The notes: generated from the letters alone by a model not told the origin. 64,000 nucleotides of DNA from Neoarius graeffei (GCF_027579695.1 NC_083590.1:17528446-17592445); one strand, 5' to 3'; positions 21,485-32,345 are shown, counted from the first letter of the stretch. A program made the numbers and translations.

Positions 21485-21717
21485 GTCAGTTGTCTTTATA
21501 TACAAATATTTCCATTTCTAAAGATAAATTCCTTTTCCAAATCAAATTTCAATCTTTCCCATTTGTTTCCGGATCTGATATGTGACACAGTTGTGATCAG
21601 AAGTTTACGTACAGGGACATGAATGTCATGGCAATAATGCAATTTCAATAATTTCTTTGAACTTTCTTTGCACTTTTTTTTCTGTGGCAGAATGATCATA
21701 CAGCATACATCTTTAGC
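20957..21717. other. 5' flank of gene B with CA and GAAA microsatellites
   Basis: CA tract at about 21016-21076 and GAAA tract at about 21417-21484. The gene B promoter should lie here, but no clear TATA or initiator could be fixed. Confidence 0.5.
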
Positions 21718-22978
21718 AGAACCCCAAATCAGAAAAAGTTGGGATGGTATGTTGAAATTGAAACTGAAAATGCTGATTTGTAAATAATCTTTGACCTGTA
21801 TTGCACTCAAAACAATACACCAGCACATTATTTGATGTTTTGACTCATGAAGGTTTTTTTTTTTTTCAAATTAAATACTTATTTCAATTTTTTTGAGTTG
21901 GACCAGTAAGGCATTTACCACTAAAATGTTGTCATTCCTTCTCACAACACATAAGATGTTTAAGGACCAAAAATACCAAGTGATGAAGTGTTTCAGGTGT
22001 TATTTTGTCCCAATGTTTCTGCAAACAGGTCTTAAGGTGTGTAAAAGTACAGGGTCGTCACTGTCATATCTTTCATTTCAAAATTCACCACACATTCTCT
22101 ACTGGGGACAGAGGGGATACGCCCTCTTCTTCCACAGCCACGCCTTTGTAATGTGTGCAGAATGTGGTTTTGCATTATCTTTGTTGAAACCTCCCTGGAA
22201 AAGATGTCGTCTTGAAGGCAGCATATGCTGCTCCGAAATCTCACTGTACTTTTCTGCTTTAATGCTCCATCACAGAAGTGTAAGGTACCTTTGCCAAGGG
22301 CACTGTTAAAGTGTAGACTGGCGCACTGTAAACTGACACTCTGACATTTTTTTTTTAATTCTACAACTATAAAACTGGATGTAAGATAAATTAAACACAA
22401 CCCCAGTTCCAAAAAAGTTGGGACACTGTGTAAGCTGGGAAAAAAAAAAACAGAATGCAAGAATTTGCAAATTATGGAAACCCTATATTTCATTGAAAAT
22501 AGTACAAAGACAATATATCAAGTGTTAAAACTGAGAAATTTTATTGTTTTGTTTTAAATATATGCTCATTTTGAAATTCAGAATATAGATATTTAGAAGG
22601 CGGCACAGTGGTGTAGTGGTTAGCGCTGTCGCTTTACAGCAAGAAGGTCCGGGTTCAAGCTCCGTGGCCGGCGAGGGCCTTTCTGTGCGGAGTTTGCATG
22701 TTCTCCCCGTGTCCGCGTGGGTTTCCTCCGGGTGCTCCGGTTTCCCCCACAGTCCAAAGACATGCAGGTTAGGTTAACTGGTGACTCTAAATTGACCGTA
22801 GGTGTGAATGTGAGTGTGAATGGTTGTCTGTGTCTGTGTCAGCCCTGTGATGACCTGGCGACTTGTCCAGGGTGTACCCTGCCTTTCGCCCATAGTCAGC
22901 TGGGATAGGCTCCAGTTTGCCTGCGACCCTGTAGAACAGGATAAAGCGGCTACAGATAATGAGATGAGATATTTAGAA
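21718..22978. repeat. Non-autonomous DNA transposon family (CCCAAATCAGAAAAAGTTGG) with a nested SINE
   Basis: Contains AACCCCAAATCAG and CAACCCCAGTTCCAAAAAAG, each followed by GTTGGGA, sequences typical of an abundant fish repeat. Two copies or pieces are probably joined near 22399. No intact reading frame. Confidence 0.5.
22599..22967 (+). mobile_element. tRNA-derived SINE with an 11-bp target duplication
   Basis: Duplication GATATTTAGAA at 22588-22598 and 22968-22978. Confidence 0.93.
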
Positions 22979-23144
22979 TACATTTCCAAATGAATCTTTC
23001 TATAACCCTGGTTTGATGAACTTCTGTGCTCCAGCCTCTGGATTGTCTGGATTATTGTGTGATTATTCGTCTCTAGTGAGTAAATGAAGCCCACCGAGTT
23101 CTATATAATATATGGAGAGCTCATTGTCCAATCCACGCTGTAGA

Positions 23145-23640
23145 CACGAGTGAAGCCATCTGGCCGCCATCTTACCACTCACATCACGTGGATTTGGTTT
23201 GTGTTAAACCGTCGTATCCGATCAAATTTGCCCCAAGAAAAATACCTCCTGACTGTTTTCCCCCTTTTGTTCCCTCCTCTTATTTTCTCAACTTTACCCA
23301 CATTCCTTATATCTTTATACTGCTCCTCTTCATTGTTGTTTTTTCTTTTCCAGTTCAGTCTCTTATCATTTTTTGAACAGCTCTTTTACTGCTATAATTA
23401 TTTCAACGGATATTATTTCACTTTTTCTCTTATACAGTGCATCTTTCTCTTTTGTATATCTCTTCTTCCTTCCTTCCTATCTATCTTTTTATTTTATTTC
23501 ATTATCCCAACACAAAGGCTGTACAATACTTCCTTTCTGTTTAGGACAGTTGTTGGAACAGGATTATTTTCTCATGTTATTTGCCATTTTCACTTCATTC
23601 TCACAGTCATGTCTTAACAGTATTTATTGGTCACATAATT
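23145..23640 (-). repeat. Left arm of a large inverted repeat
   Basis: The reverse complement of this segment matches 24043-24577 nearly end to end, starting at a GGTAAGATGGCGGCCAGATGG block and including CAAATTTGCCCC, GCTCCTCTTCA and ACACAAAGGCTGTACAATA. Confidence 0.85.
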
Positions 23641-23960
23641 CAAGTCAAGTCAAGTTTATTTGTTTCGCGCTTTTAACAATAAGCATTGTCACAAAGCAGC
23701 TTACAGAATTTGAACAACTTAAAACATGAGCTAATTTTATCCCTAATCTATCCCAATGAGCAAACCTGTGGTGACGGTGGCAAGGAAAAACTCCCTCAGA
23801 CGACATGAGGAAGAAACCTCGAGAGGAACCAGACTCAAAAGGGAACCCATCCTCATTTGGGCAACAACAGACATCATGACCATAACATTAACAGTTTTAA
23901 CATGAAGTCAGTTTCATTGATGTTATAAACTCTTAATTGATGGAAACTTGAGTGCAAAAC
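23641..23960 (+). mobile_element. SINE/LINE-tail-like repeat with a TCAAG start
   Basis: Begins with three CAAGT units and TTTATTTG, and holds the motifs GTGGCAAGGAAAAACTCCCT and AAAAGGGAACCCATCCTCAT, a well-known dispersed fish repeat. It sits in the loop of the inverted repeat. Confidence 0.6.
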
Positions 23961-24042
23961 TGTTCATGACAACTGCAGTTCTAAAGTTAGCAAGTCAACT
24001 GTAGTCCTAATTTACTGTCACAATATTCATGCAGCTTGCAAC

Positions 24043-24170
24043 CAATATGACCAATAAACACTGTTAAGACACGACTGTGAGAATGAAGTGAAAATGGCAA
24101 CATGAGAAAAGAATCCTGTTTTAACAACTGTTCTAAACAGAAAGGAAGTATTGTACAGGCTTTGTGTTGG

Positions 24171-24244
<74 letters not shown>

Positions 24245-24577
24245 GGAAGAAGAACTCTGTGAAAGAGAAAGATACACTGTATAAGAGAAAAACTGAAATA
24301 ATCTCCATTGAAATAATTACAGTAGTAAAAGACCTGTTCAAAAACATTGATCAGAGATTGGACTGGAAAAGGGAAAAAAAACAATAACAGTGAAGGGGAG
24401 CGATATAAAGATATATAAGGAATGGGGATAAAGGTGAGAAAATAAGAGGAGGTATTGAAAGGGGAAAAAAGTCAGGAGATACTTTTCTTGGGGCAAATTT
24501 GATCAGATATGATGGTGTAACATAAACCAAATACACGCGATAGGAGTGGTAAGATGGCGGCCAGATGGCATCACTCT
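24043..24577 (+). repeat. Right arm of the large inverted repeat, with a GATA microsatellite
   Basis: Matches 23145-23640 in reverse complement. The GATA tract at about 24172-24243 is an expansion of a short CTATC stretch in the other arm. It ends in an ATG-led stretch at 24555 reading MAARWHHSEEPISAPDF. Confidence 0.85.
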
Positions 24578-24999
24578 GAGGAGCCTATAAGCGCTCCAGA
24601 TTTTATAAAAAGCTCAGTGGTGAAGCCTCGAGAAATTAAGCACTTCTCAACACAATTGGCTGGAAAACTTCAGTGTTTCATGAAGTTTTCCAGCCAATCT
24701 GGCCATCACTAAGTTCATGTCCAGGTTTTTCTGACTAGCTGTTACCGGGCCAGACTAGCATGCTAGCACAGCTTCACCTAGTGAGCAGAGTGTTTCACCA
24801 TGTTATAATGTGTTTTCTTTAAAAAACACAGCGGTTTAAACACTGCAGAGTGTATATTAACAGGTTTATGAACCGAGTCAGGTGTATTAGAGAAGATAAA
24901 ATCAGTGGTGAAAAAATGAAGCATACAAGCTTTAGTAAAAAGTCCAGGTGGAACAAGTGCAAACAGGACACTTCCGGTTTTTATGCCCACATCACAGTT
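24578..24999. other. Unassigned spacer
   Basis: Continues the ATG-led stretch and contains a short inverted pair CATGAAGTTTTCCAGCCAA/TTGGCTGGAAAACTTC near 24655-24700. No gene found. Confidence 0.4.
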
Positions 25000-25011
25000 C
25001 ACAGTAAATCA

Positions 25012-25368
25012 TCCATCCATTATCTGTAGCCGCTTATCCTGTGCAGGGTCGCAGGCAAGCTGGAGCCTATCTCAGCTGACTATGGGCGAGAGGCAGGGTA
25101 CACCCTGGACAAGTTGCCAGATCATCGCAGGGCTGACAAATAGAGACAAACAACCATTCACACCTACGGTCAATTTAGAGCCACCAATTATCCTAACCTG
25201 CATGTCTTTAGACTCTGAGGGAAACCAGAGCACCCGGAGGAAACCCACACAGACACGGGGAGAACATGCAAACTCCACACAGAAAGGCCCTCGTTGGCCG
25301 CTGGGCTCAAACCCAGAACCTTCTTACTGTGAGGCGACAGTGCTAACCACTACACTACTGTGCTGCCC
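25012..25368 (-). mobile_element. tRNA-derived SINE, CATCC-tail subfamily
   Basis: Target duplication CACAGTAAATCA at 25000-25011 and 25369-25380. Same tail subfamily as 11858-12980. AAT and ATG microsatellite follows (about 25390-25430). Confidence 0.93.
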
Positions 25369-25549
25369 CACAGTAAATCAATGTGACTTTAATAATAATA
25401 ATAATAATAATAATATGATGATGATGATGAATTTATTCATTTGGCTTTTCATACCTTTAAAATGCAGCTCAAAATGCTTAGTGTGAAGTTCATAAATACC
25501 AGAAATAAAAGTAAAAATATGTGCAAATATTCAGTATAATAGTGAACTA

Positions 25550-27640
25550 ACTAACAGCTGTGCCACAAAGAAAACAATAAGAAGAAAACAATAACAGCAT
25601 AAAATGTATTATTATTAAAGGGAATATGCTTGTCGGAAAAGGTGGGTTTTGAGGCGAGATTTGAAGGAGATGATGGAATCAGAGTGTTGTATGTCCTGTG
25701 GCAGGGAGTTCCAGAGGCGGGGGGCCGAGCAGCTGAAGGCTCTCGACTCCATGGTGGACAAGCGATCAGATGGGAGGGTGAGTTGGATGGAGGAGGAGGA
25801 CCCGAGAGTATGGCTGGGTATGTTGGTGTGGAGGAGCTCAGTAAGGTACTGGGGGGCGAGGGTGTTGATGGCCTTGAAGGTAAAAAGTAGGATTTTATAG
25901 ATGATGCGAAATTTGATAGGAAGCCAATGGAGTTGCTGCAGGACAGGTGTGATATGACTGAAGGAGGGGGTTCTGGAAATAATTCTGGTGGCAGAGTTTT
26001 GAACCAGTTGCAGTTTATGGATGGACTTGTCAGGTAAACCAAAAAGAAGGGAGTTACAATAGTCAAGGCGGGATGTAACCAGGGTGTGGACCAGGATAGC
26101 GGTACTGTTAGGTGTGAGGGACAGGCACAAGGTGTGAGACATTACGTAGATGGAAGTAAGCTGACCGAGTGACATTATTTATGTGGGACTGGAATGATAC
26201 AGTGCTGTCAAGGATGACACCTAGACTCTTAACCTGGGGGGAGGGGGAAACTGAGAAGCTGTCAAAGGAAATGGAGAAACTGTTTATTTTTGAAAGGGTG
26301 GATTTAGTGCCAATGAGAAGGACCTCAGTTTTGTCACTGTTAAGTTTAAGGAAGTTATGGGAGAACCAGGATCTGAGTTCCTGTAGGCAATCGGAGAGGG
26401 AGGTGGGTTTGGTGGACAGGTAGAGCTGGGTGTCATCCATGTAGCAATGGAATTGGATGTTAAATTTACGGAAAATACTGCCAAGAGGGAGGAGGTAGAT
26501 AATGAATAAAAGAGGTCCAAGCACAGAACCTTGGGGTACACCAGAAGAGAGGGGGAATGGTTGGGATGTGAATGTTTTCAGTTGGACCAACTGAGTGCGG
26601 CCAGAGAGATATGATTTAAACCAGTCCAGGGGCGTGTCAGATAGTCCAATAGCGGCTAATCTGTCAATGAGGATGGTGTGGGAGATTGGCCGAATCCCAT
26701 TTCATCCCTTGGACGTACCCCTTGGCCCTTCCCCTCCTTTTTGCGCGTTCACGTGAAGGGGTAGGGGTATCCCAATCCCAGTTAACGCGAAGGGGTAGGG
26801 GAAGGGCTTCTGTACCCCTCCAAACGGAGATTTTCCTGGAGCTGACTCCGAACGAAGGGGTTTGAGTGATTTCCCACAATGCCATGCGGATTTCAGCGAG
26901 ATTTCATGCGGATTTCAGAAAGATGGCGGTTCCCGCGGCGAAAGATTGTCATAAATGTATTTTCTCCATTATTTACGTGTTTTAAGTTGTTATCCAGAGG
27001 AAACACGCCGCTTGATTCGCTTTCGAGCTGAGAATGAGCAGCGATTTCTGAAATCCAAGCTGCTGCTAAAAAGCTTTGGGAGTGAGTATTGTTTTCGGTT
27101 GCTTGACTGCGTACGTTTTGTTCTGTTATTCTCGCTTTTATTGTTTACATGAGTGTTCTGACACCTCATTCGGTCGGATGTGGTGCACGAAGCGCCAAAG
27201 ATATCCCATTCAGTGGTGTTAGTTATCACACCCTGCCAGCAGAGATTTCTGGTTCTGCCTCGGCTCTGACTGTAGCGGCTGGTCGCAGCCAATGACGCAT
27301 TTGGTAGCGTTTTGCTAACGTAAACGCTGACGGAGGTACGCGATGACGTATGCGATCGTTGAAGGGCTATCCCAATACGTAGGGGTTGAATTTCAAGCCC
27401 TATCCCTTGTAGCTCAGTTTCAAGGGGAAGGGCCAAGGGGAAGGGGGAGGGGGAGGGGTAGAAATTAGAATTGGGATTGGGCCTTTGTCTCAAAGGCCGC
27501 ACTCAAGTCGAGGAGGATGAGGACGGTAAGGAGTCCAGTGTCAGCAGCCATGAGGAGGTCGTTGGTGATTTTGACAAGAGCTGTTTCTGTACTATGAAGT
27601 GGGTGAAAGCCAGACTGGAACTGTTCATAGATATCTCTTG
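25550..27640 (-). mobile_element. 5'-truncated L2-type LINE split by a PIF/Harbinger-like insert
   Basis: The minus strand encodes parts of a reverse transcriptase in order: 27465-27659 with [20 protein letters not shown], then after the insert TILIDR-like residues, 26108-26590 with [13 protein letters not shown] and [11 protein letters not shown] (the catalytic box reads MDD where A-DD is usual), and 25615-26175 with [14 protein letters not shown] and the C-terminal APRLWNSLP. The endonuclease part is absent and there is at least one frameshift between the last two frames. Sequence style is L2/CR1 clade. Confidence 0.88.
26689..27483. mobile_element. Non-autonomous PIF/Harbinger-like element inside the LINE
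   Basis: Ends GCCGAATCCC and GGGATTGGGC are inverted repeats with a likely 3-bp duplication, and removing it rejoins the LINE reading frame. The interior at about 26920-27095 keeps an ATG exon-like stretch with EETRRLIRFRAENEQRF before a GTGAGT, reminiscent of the Myb/SANT-like partner protein of PIF/Harbinger elements. The superfamily call is an inference. Confidence 0.6.
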
Positions 27641-28330
27641 ACTTTATTTTCCCTTTCATTCCCTCCTCTTATTTTCTCAACTTTAACAACATTCTTTACA
27701 TATCTTTATAGTGCTCCTCTTCACTGTTATTAGTCCCCCCCTTTCCAGGTCAGTCTCTGATCCTTTTTTTAATGGCTTTTTTTTTACTATCATTATTTTT
27801 TACAGAGATTATTTCAGTTTTTCTCTTATAAAATGGAAGAAGCAATATTTGTAACACACACAAACAGGCCATGTCAAATTTTCGATGGAAATTTGACAGT
27901 CAGTGTTCATCCCAGATATCAAAATATCAGATTTTCAACAAAAACAGACAAGTCAATGAGACAGATTATTATTATGCTCTTCCTATAGGGGGTCCACGCA
28001 AATGGCACTGTGCACATGAGTAAAAATGACTAGCTGTCACTGCTCACTTCACGATCACTAGCGATCAATACTCACAGGTGAAATGTCCATCCACAACCTT
28101 TAACTTGACGATTTGTACAGTTCACTGCTGCACATGTAGGGATTTTTCTTCGAAATTCTCACCAACTACATAAATAACTTGTCCAATTTTGTGAAGCTTC
28201 CAGTAGCCTAAATGAGAGTACTGCTCCGAGATGGGAGTGGTAAGATGGCGGCCCGCTGGGTTCACTCTGACGAGCCTATGAGCTCTCCAGACTTTATAGC
28301 GGAGCTCCTGCGCGAGCGGAGCCTCACAGG
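27641..28330 (+). repeat. Third copy of the inverted-repeat unit, broken in two
   Basis: 27641-27840 repeats the CTCCTCTTATTTTCTCAAC and CTCCTCTTCACTGTTATTA part. 28230-28330 repeats the GTGGTAAGATGGCGGCC start followed by MAARWVHSDEPMSSPDF. The stretch between (27841-28229) holds nothing recognised. The coding-like start could be a captured first exon. Confidence 0.55.
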
Positions 28331-28402
28331 CAAAGAGCGGGGATACACAAACAAACCCATCGAGTTCTTTTCTGATGATTTCGGTCCTGTGCGTGTCACC
28401 AT

Positions 28403-29521
28403 ACCAGTGTTAGAAATTACAGTCATACACACCGCCTAGTGGCCAGTGTTAGTAATTACAGTCATACACACCGCCTAGTGGCCAGTGTTAGTAATTACAG
28501 TCATATACGCCGCCTAGTGGCCAGTGTTAGTAATTACAGTCATATACGCCGCCTAGTGGCCAGTGTTAGTAATTACCAGTCATACACGCCGCCTAGTGGC
28601 TAGTGTTAGTAATTATCAGTCATACATACCGCCTAGTGGCCAGTGTTAGTAATTACCAGTCATACACGCCGCCTAGTGGCTAGTGTTAGTAATTATCAGT
28701 CATACATACCGCCTAGTGGCCAGTGTTAGTAATTACAGTCATACACGCCGCCTAGTGGCCAGTGTTAGTAATTACAGTCATACACGCCGCTTAGAGGCCA
28801 GTGTTAGTAATTGCAGTCATACACACCGCCTAGTGGCCAGTGTTAGTAATTACAGTCATACATGCCGCCTAGTGGCCAGTGTTAGTAATTGCAGTCATAC
28901 ACGCCGCCTAGTGGCCAGTGTTAGTAATTACAGTCATACACGCCGCTTAGTGGCCAGTGTTAGTAATTGCAGTCATACACGCCGCCTAGTGGCCAGTGTT
29001 AGTAATTACAGTCATACACGCCGCTTAGTGGCCAGTGTTAGTAATTACAGTCATACACGCCGCCTAGTGACCAGTGTTAGTAATTACAGTCATACACGCC
29101 GCCTAGTGACCAGTGTTAGTAATTACCAGTCATACACGCCGCCTACTGGCCAGTGTTAGTAATTGCAGTCATACACGCCGCCTAGTGACCAGTGTTAGTA
29201 ATTACCAGTCATACATGCCGCCTAGTGGCCAGTGTTAGTAATTGCAGTCATACACGCCGCCTAGTGGCCAGTGTTAGTAATTACAAATCATACACACCAC
29301 CTAGAGGCCAATGTAATTGCAGTCATACACACCACCTAGTGGCCAGTGTTAGTAATTACCAGCCATACACGCCACCTTGTGGCCAGTGTTAGTAATTAGT
29401 CATACACGCCGCCTTGTGGCCAGTTTTAGTAATTACAAGTCATACACGCCGCCTAGTGGCCAGTGTTAGTAATTACAAGTCATACCCGCCGCCTCGTGGC
29501 CAGTGTTAGTAATTACAAGTC
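28403..29521. repeat. 39-bp minisatellite, about 29 units
   Basis: Units read ACGCCGCCTAGTGGCCAGTG followed by TTAGTAATTACAGTCATAC, mostly 38-40 bases. Because 39 is a multiple of three, long spurious open frames cross it. Unit variants (TAGTGGCTAG, TTGTGG, TCGTGG) are clustered, which suggests local unit spread. Confidence 0.95.
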
Positions 29522-29618
29522 ATACCCCCTTGACAGCAGCAAGTCTTGCAATTCAACAAAATTCAGTTGTTTTGGAAATGTCTGAATTTTGTGATGTTTG
29601 GCTGATTTTTTGATGAAG

Positions 29619-29820
29619 ATGATGAGCTACCAATACCAAGGAAGAGAATGAAAGAGGACTATGTTGTGCCCATGCCCAATCCTCCTGCTTTTGATGGGGC
29701 AACCACTTCTTCCCACCGCTCATCTGCCAACAGGATCAGGCAGAACACATTGGGGTCACAGACGACCAGGCAGTCGCGCTCACCAACCACCCCCCCAAGG
29801 CAGAGCACATCAGGGACCAG
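29619..29820 (+). CDS. DUF4806-like gene, first recognised exon
   Basis: Encodes DDELPIPRKRMKEDYVVPMP and a serine/threonine/arginine-rich stretch ending in the first 16-residue repeat. An upstream in-frame TGA at 29603-29605 and a weak acceptor at 29617-29618 set its start. Confidence 0.55.
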
Positions 29821-31730
29821 GTAGGGCCAATGATTTTCTGTTTCAAAAATTGATGTTTTCCGTTTCAGAAAAGTGTAATTCCATTTCACTTAGTACATTT
29901 GCATATAAAAATTCCGTTTCGGGCACTTTCGGGTATTTTCACCCAAAATCTGAAGTAGATACATCTTAGTAATGGGACCTCGTAGTGTTGCCAAAACATA
30001 TAACACATTAAATACTGAGTATAAAAGTTACTTTAAGAAGTCAAAATTGCTGTAGAGACAGCAGAAGGCTTTGAAATATGAAATTGATTATTTGCCTCCA
30101 AAACCCCAAATTCCGTTAATTCCGTTTCATCACTGGTAATAACAGAATATCATTGGCCCTAACCAGGCAGTCGCGCTCAACAACCCCCCTGAGGCAGAGC
30201 ACATCAGGGACCAGGCAGTCTCACTCAATGACCCCCCCGAGGCAGAGCACATCAGGGACCAGGCAGCCGTGCTCAACAACCCCCCCAAGGCAGAGCACAT
30301 CAGGGACCAGGCAGTCACGCTCAACCCCTCTGAGGCAGAGCACATCAGGGACCAGGCAGTCCTGCTCAACAACCCCCCCCCCCGAGGCAGAGCACATCCG
30401 GGACCAGGCAGCCGCGCTCAACAACCCCCCTGAGGCAGAGCACATCAGGGACCAGGCAGCCGCACTCACCAACCCCCTGGAGGCAAAGCCTGTCGATGGA
30501 GACACCTAAGAGAAGCACTCCTGCCTCAAGAGAGCAGAGGCTTGAGAATGAAAGTGAGTCATATTTTGCATATATTCCGAATCATTAAGGTTGATGTTAT
30601 TGATCATGACCATAGTGCTATTTGCTTGGGAACAACACGTCTATTTCACATGGTGGCCTGTCATTTTTTATCTTTGCAGTCGTCCAGCTGAAAATTAAGG
30701 TTCAAACTCTACTTGAAAACCAAGGAGAAATCCTGCACCTTCTCAGGAGGATGTCGGCCAACTCTCTTGATGGCGGTGAGCCTGTAGATATTGAGGACCT
30801 CATCCCCCACCCACTGCGTACCAAACACGAGCTCCAGGAGCTCTGTGACAAGTTGGAACAGGACGACACATACAGGGGCAAAATGGTAACTAAATGGTAA
30901 ATCTATCCACTATAAATGACGAGTCCTCTAGATGGATCTAATCTGCTGGTATTATTTATTATATTTTTAGCTGTGTACTGTGTACTCACTTCACTCTAAA
31001 ATGACTTCCATGAAATGAATGGCAAACTAATGGGTCAATAAGTAGAGATGAAAAATTCTTTGAAATAATTGACTACTGTTTATTTTCTTGTTTTATTTCA
31101 CATAGATAAAGGCCCTGGCTGCCTTGGGAGGACGTGACATACCAGAAGGGATAAGATTGATGTGCCGCCACATTGTAGAAAACAGGCTGTGGGAGCAGTA
31201 CAGCATGAAGGGGAGGAAAGGCAAAGTGCCTTTTCAGAACCTGCAGTTATGCAGGGTATTAGTCAGTAAGTATTTTTTGATATTGTCAGGACACACATAG
31301 GCTGAATCAACTTTTAGATACTGAAAATAAGAAGATGCCTACTGTCCTTAATCATTTAATTTTGTTTACATTATTTCAGAGGCTGCAACCTTTGCATACA
31401 AAAAGAAGAATCTGAAAAAAGATTATGTGCTTCAAGAAGTCGCCGATGTCATGAAGTACGCAGCCCACAGGCCTGGAGGGTCTAAGTACAAGTCACCAAA
31501 GGTGAATAACAAACCCCCAAAATTAATTATATAAAAGGGAAAGAAAAGGACACATACATACAAACATGCATACCTTGTGGTGTAACATTTTAAAATCAGT
31601 TGTCAACTCGTATGTTATTTGGTTATAAATTGGTGTGTTATTCAATAATTTTTTCATTGGTTTATTACAGAATAAAACCCAGAATGGAGGACCTCAACTA
31701 GATGACAGCAACACCGAGAATGATGCCTAG
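29619..31730 (+). CDS. DUF4806-domain-like gene, 3' exons, with a frameshifting C tract
   Basis: Six exons fit by splice signals and phase: 29619-29820, 30167-30553, 30680-30885, 31106-31265, 31380-31501, 31671-31730 (TAG). Order of parts: acidic start DDELPIPRKRM; eight 16-residue repeats of the RQSRSTTPPRQSTSGT type; a predicted coiled coil (LENEIVQLKIKVQTLLENQ); then GGRDIPEGIRLMCRHIVENR and KGRKGKVPFQNLQLCRVL, which I recognise as DUF4806; a basic segment and an acidic end. An 11-base C run at 30373-30383 puts the repeats out of frame (stop at 30507-30509); with the 7 bases seen in sister units the frame runs on. The true first exon was not found. It could be a pseudogene or carry an assembly error in the run. 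Confidence 0.7.
29822..30161. mobile_element. 340-bp TIR element inside the coding repeats, bounded by splice sites
   Basis: Ends TAGGGCCAATGAT and ATCATTGGCCCTA are inverted repeats. A 6-bp duplication ACCAGG lies at 29816-29821 and 30162-30167. CAG/GTAGGG at the left border and CTAACCAG/G at the right border would remove the element exactly and restore the repeat frame. Confidence 0.75.
30167..30553 (+). CDS. DUF4806-like gene, 48-bp repeat exon
   Basis: Seven tandem 48-bp units (one is 45) encoding RQSRSTTPLRQSTSGT variants, then TPKRSTPASREQRLENE before GTGAGT. The C11 run at 30373-30383 breaks the frame between unit five's two halves. Confidence 0.65.
30680..30885 (+). CDS. DUF4806-like gene, coiled-coil exon
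   Basis: Acceptor TCTTTGCAG, donor GTAACT. Encodes VQLKIKVQTLLENQGEILHL and a linker DLIPHPLRTKHELQELCDKL leading into the DUF4806 core. Confidence 0.75.
31106..31265 (+). CDS. DUF4806-like gene, domain core exon
   Basis: Acceptor TTTCACATAG, donor GTAAGT. Holds LAALGGRDIPEGIRLMCRHI and YSMKGRKGKVPFQNLQLCRV, the most conserved part of the domain. Confidence 0.8.
31380..31501 (+). CDS. DUF4806-like gene, basic exon
   Basis: Acceptor TTATTTCAG. Encodes KAATFAYKKKNLKKDYVLQE and HRPGGSKYKSPK. Lysine-rich, fitting a nuclear protein. Confidence 0.7.
31671..31730 (+). CDS. DUF4806-like gene, last exon
   Basis: Acceptor TTTATTACAG. Encodes NKTQNGGPQLDDSNTENDA and TAG. Confidence 0.7.
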   Translation, partial: NKTQNGGPQLDDSNTENDA

Positions 31731-31864
31731 ACAGCAGTTGACTAGACAGCAATTGACTAATGAACATGCAGGGACTAATTTGTTTAAAATGAACATAATG
31801 GCTTAATTTCTGGTAGATCAGATTAATGTGACACTGTCTTTGCTTACTGTTGTAGTGAATATAT

Positions 31865-31870
31865 AATAAA
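31865..31870 (+). promoter_or_regulatory. Poly(A) signal of the DUF4806-like gene
   Basis: AATAAA about 135 bases after the stop codon. Confidence 0.55.
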
Positions 31871-31950
31871 GAACAATTAGTCCAAACCCTAATTATAATT
31901 ATGATTATTTATTTCCATTAAACAGAAATCAAAAGCTGGTTCCTAAATAA

Positions 31951-32020
31951 TGTTCACGCCACCTCGTGGCCAGTGTTAGTAATTGCAGTCATACACGCCG
32001 CCTCGTGGCCAGTGTTAGCA
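31951..32020. repeat. Two more units of the 39-bp minisatellite
   Basis: GCCACCTCGTGGCCAGTG and GCCGCCTCGTGGCCAGTG units lie beyond the gene's 3' end, in the same orientation as the main array. Confidence 0.9.
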
Positions 32021-32114
32021 GGTAAAGAAATAAAGCAAAAGAAGCTGGCTATGATGTAAGAAATTTCTACAACCCAGAAACAGATGGGAGCTCCGCTTTT
32101 AGGCAGTGCCTAAA

Positions 32115-32340
32115 TCTATATATTATAGAGCTCAATGTCTGTGAAGATTCTCAGGTCATAGTAAACCATAGGTGCTAAAAGAAGGCTTGAAATTCTTGGA
32201 GACATTTCACCTCTCATCCAAAAGGCTACTTCAGTTCTGTCTGACTAGTGGGGACTTCCAGGTATTTATCCTCTAGTGGGAGGAGTAAAAGAAGCCATCT
32301 TTTTCAACCTGGAACGATCATCACTGAACAGTGGAGGTGG
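32115..32340 (-). repeat. Penelope-like retroelement end, fossil copy 1
   Basis: The GGTGCTAAAAGAAGGCTTG and TTCACCTCTCATCCAAAAGG block is a widespread fish repeat that I associate with Penelope-like element termini. A related block in opposite orientation lies at 33860-33990. Broken remnant; no coding region seen. Confidence 0.45.
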
Positions 32341-32345
32341 TCTAA

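Noticed and set aside
22032-22493. A 153-codon minus-strand frame as a gene
   Set aside because: It overlaps a dispersed transposon repeat, has no recognisable domain and changes repeat piece midway.
28683-29392. Open frames of 66-158 codons with repeated SHTRRLVASV
   Set aside because: They come from the 39-bp minisatellite, whose unit is a multiple of three; there are no splice or start signals and the unit varies like non-coding DNA.
29821-30166. Ordinary ancestral intron in the DUF4806-like gene
   Set aside because: The terminal inverted repeats and the ACCAGG duplication at both borders, inside a tandem coding repeat, are better explained by an inserted element.
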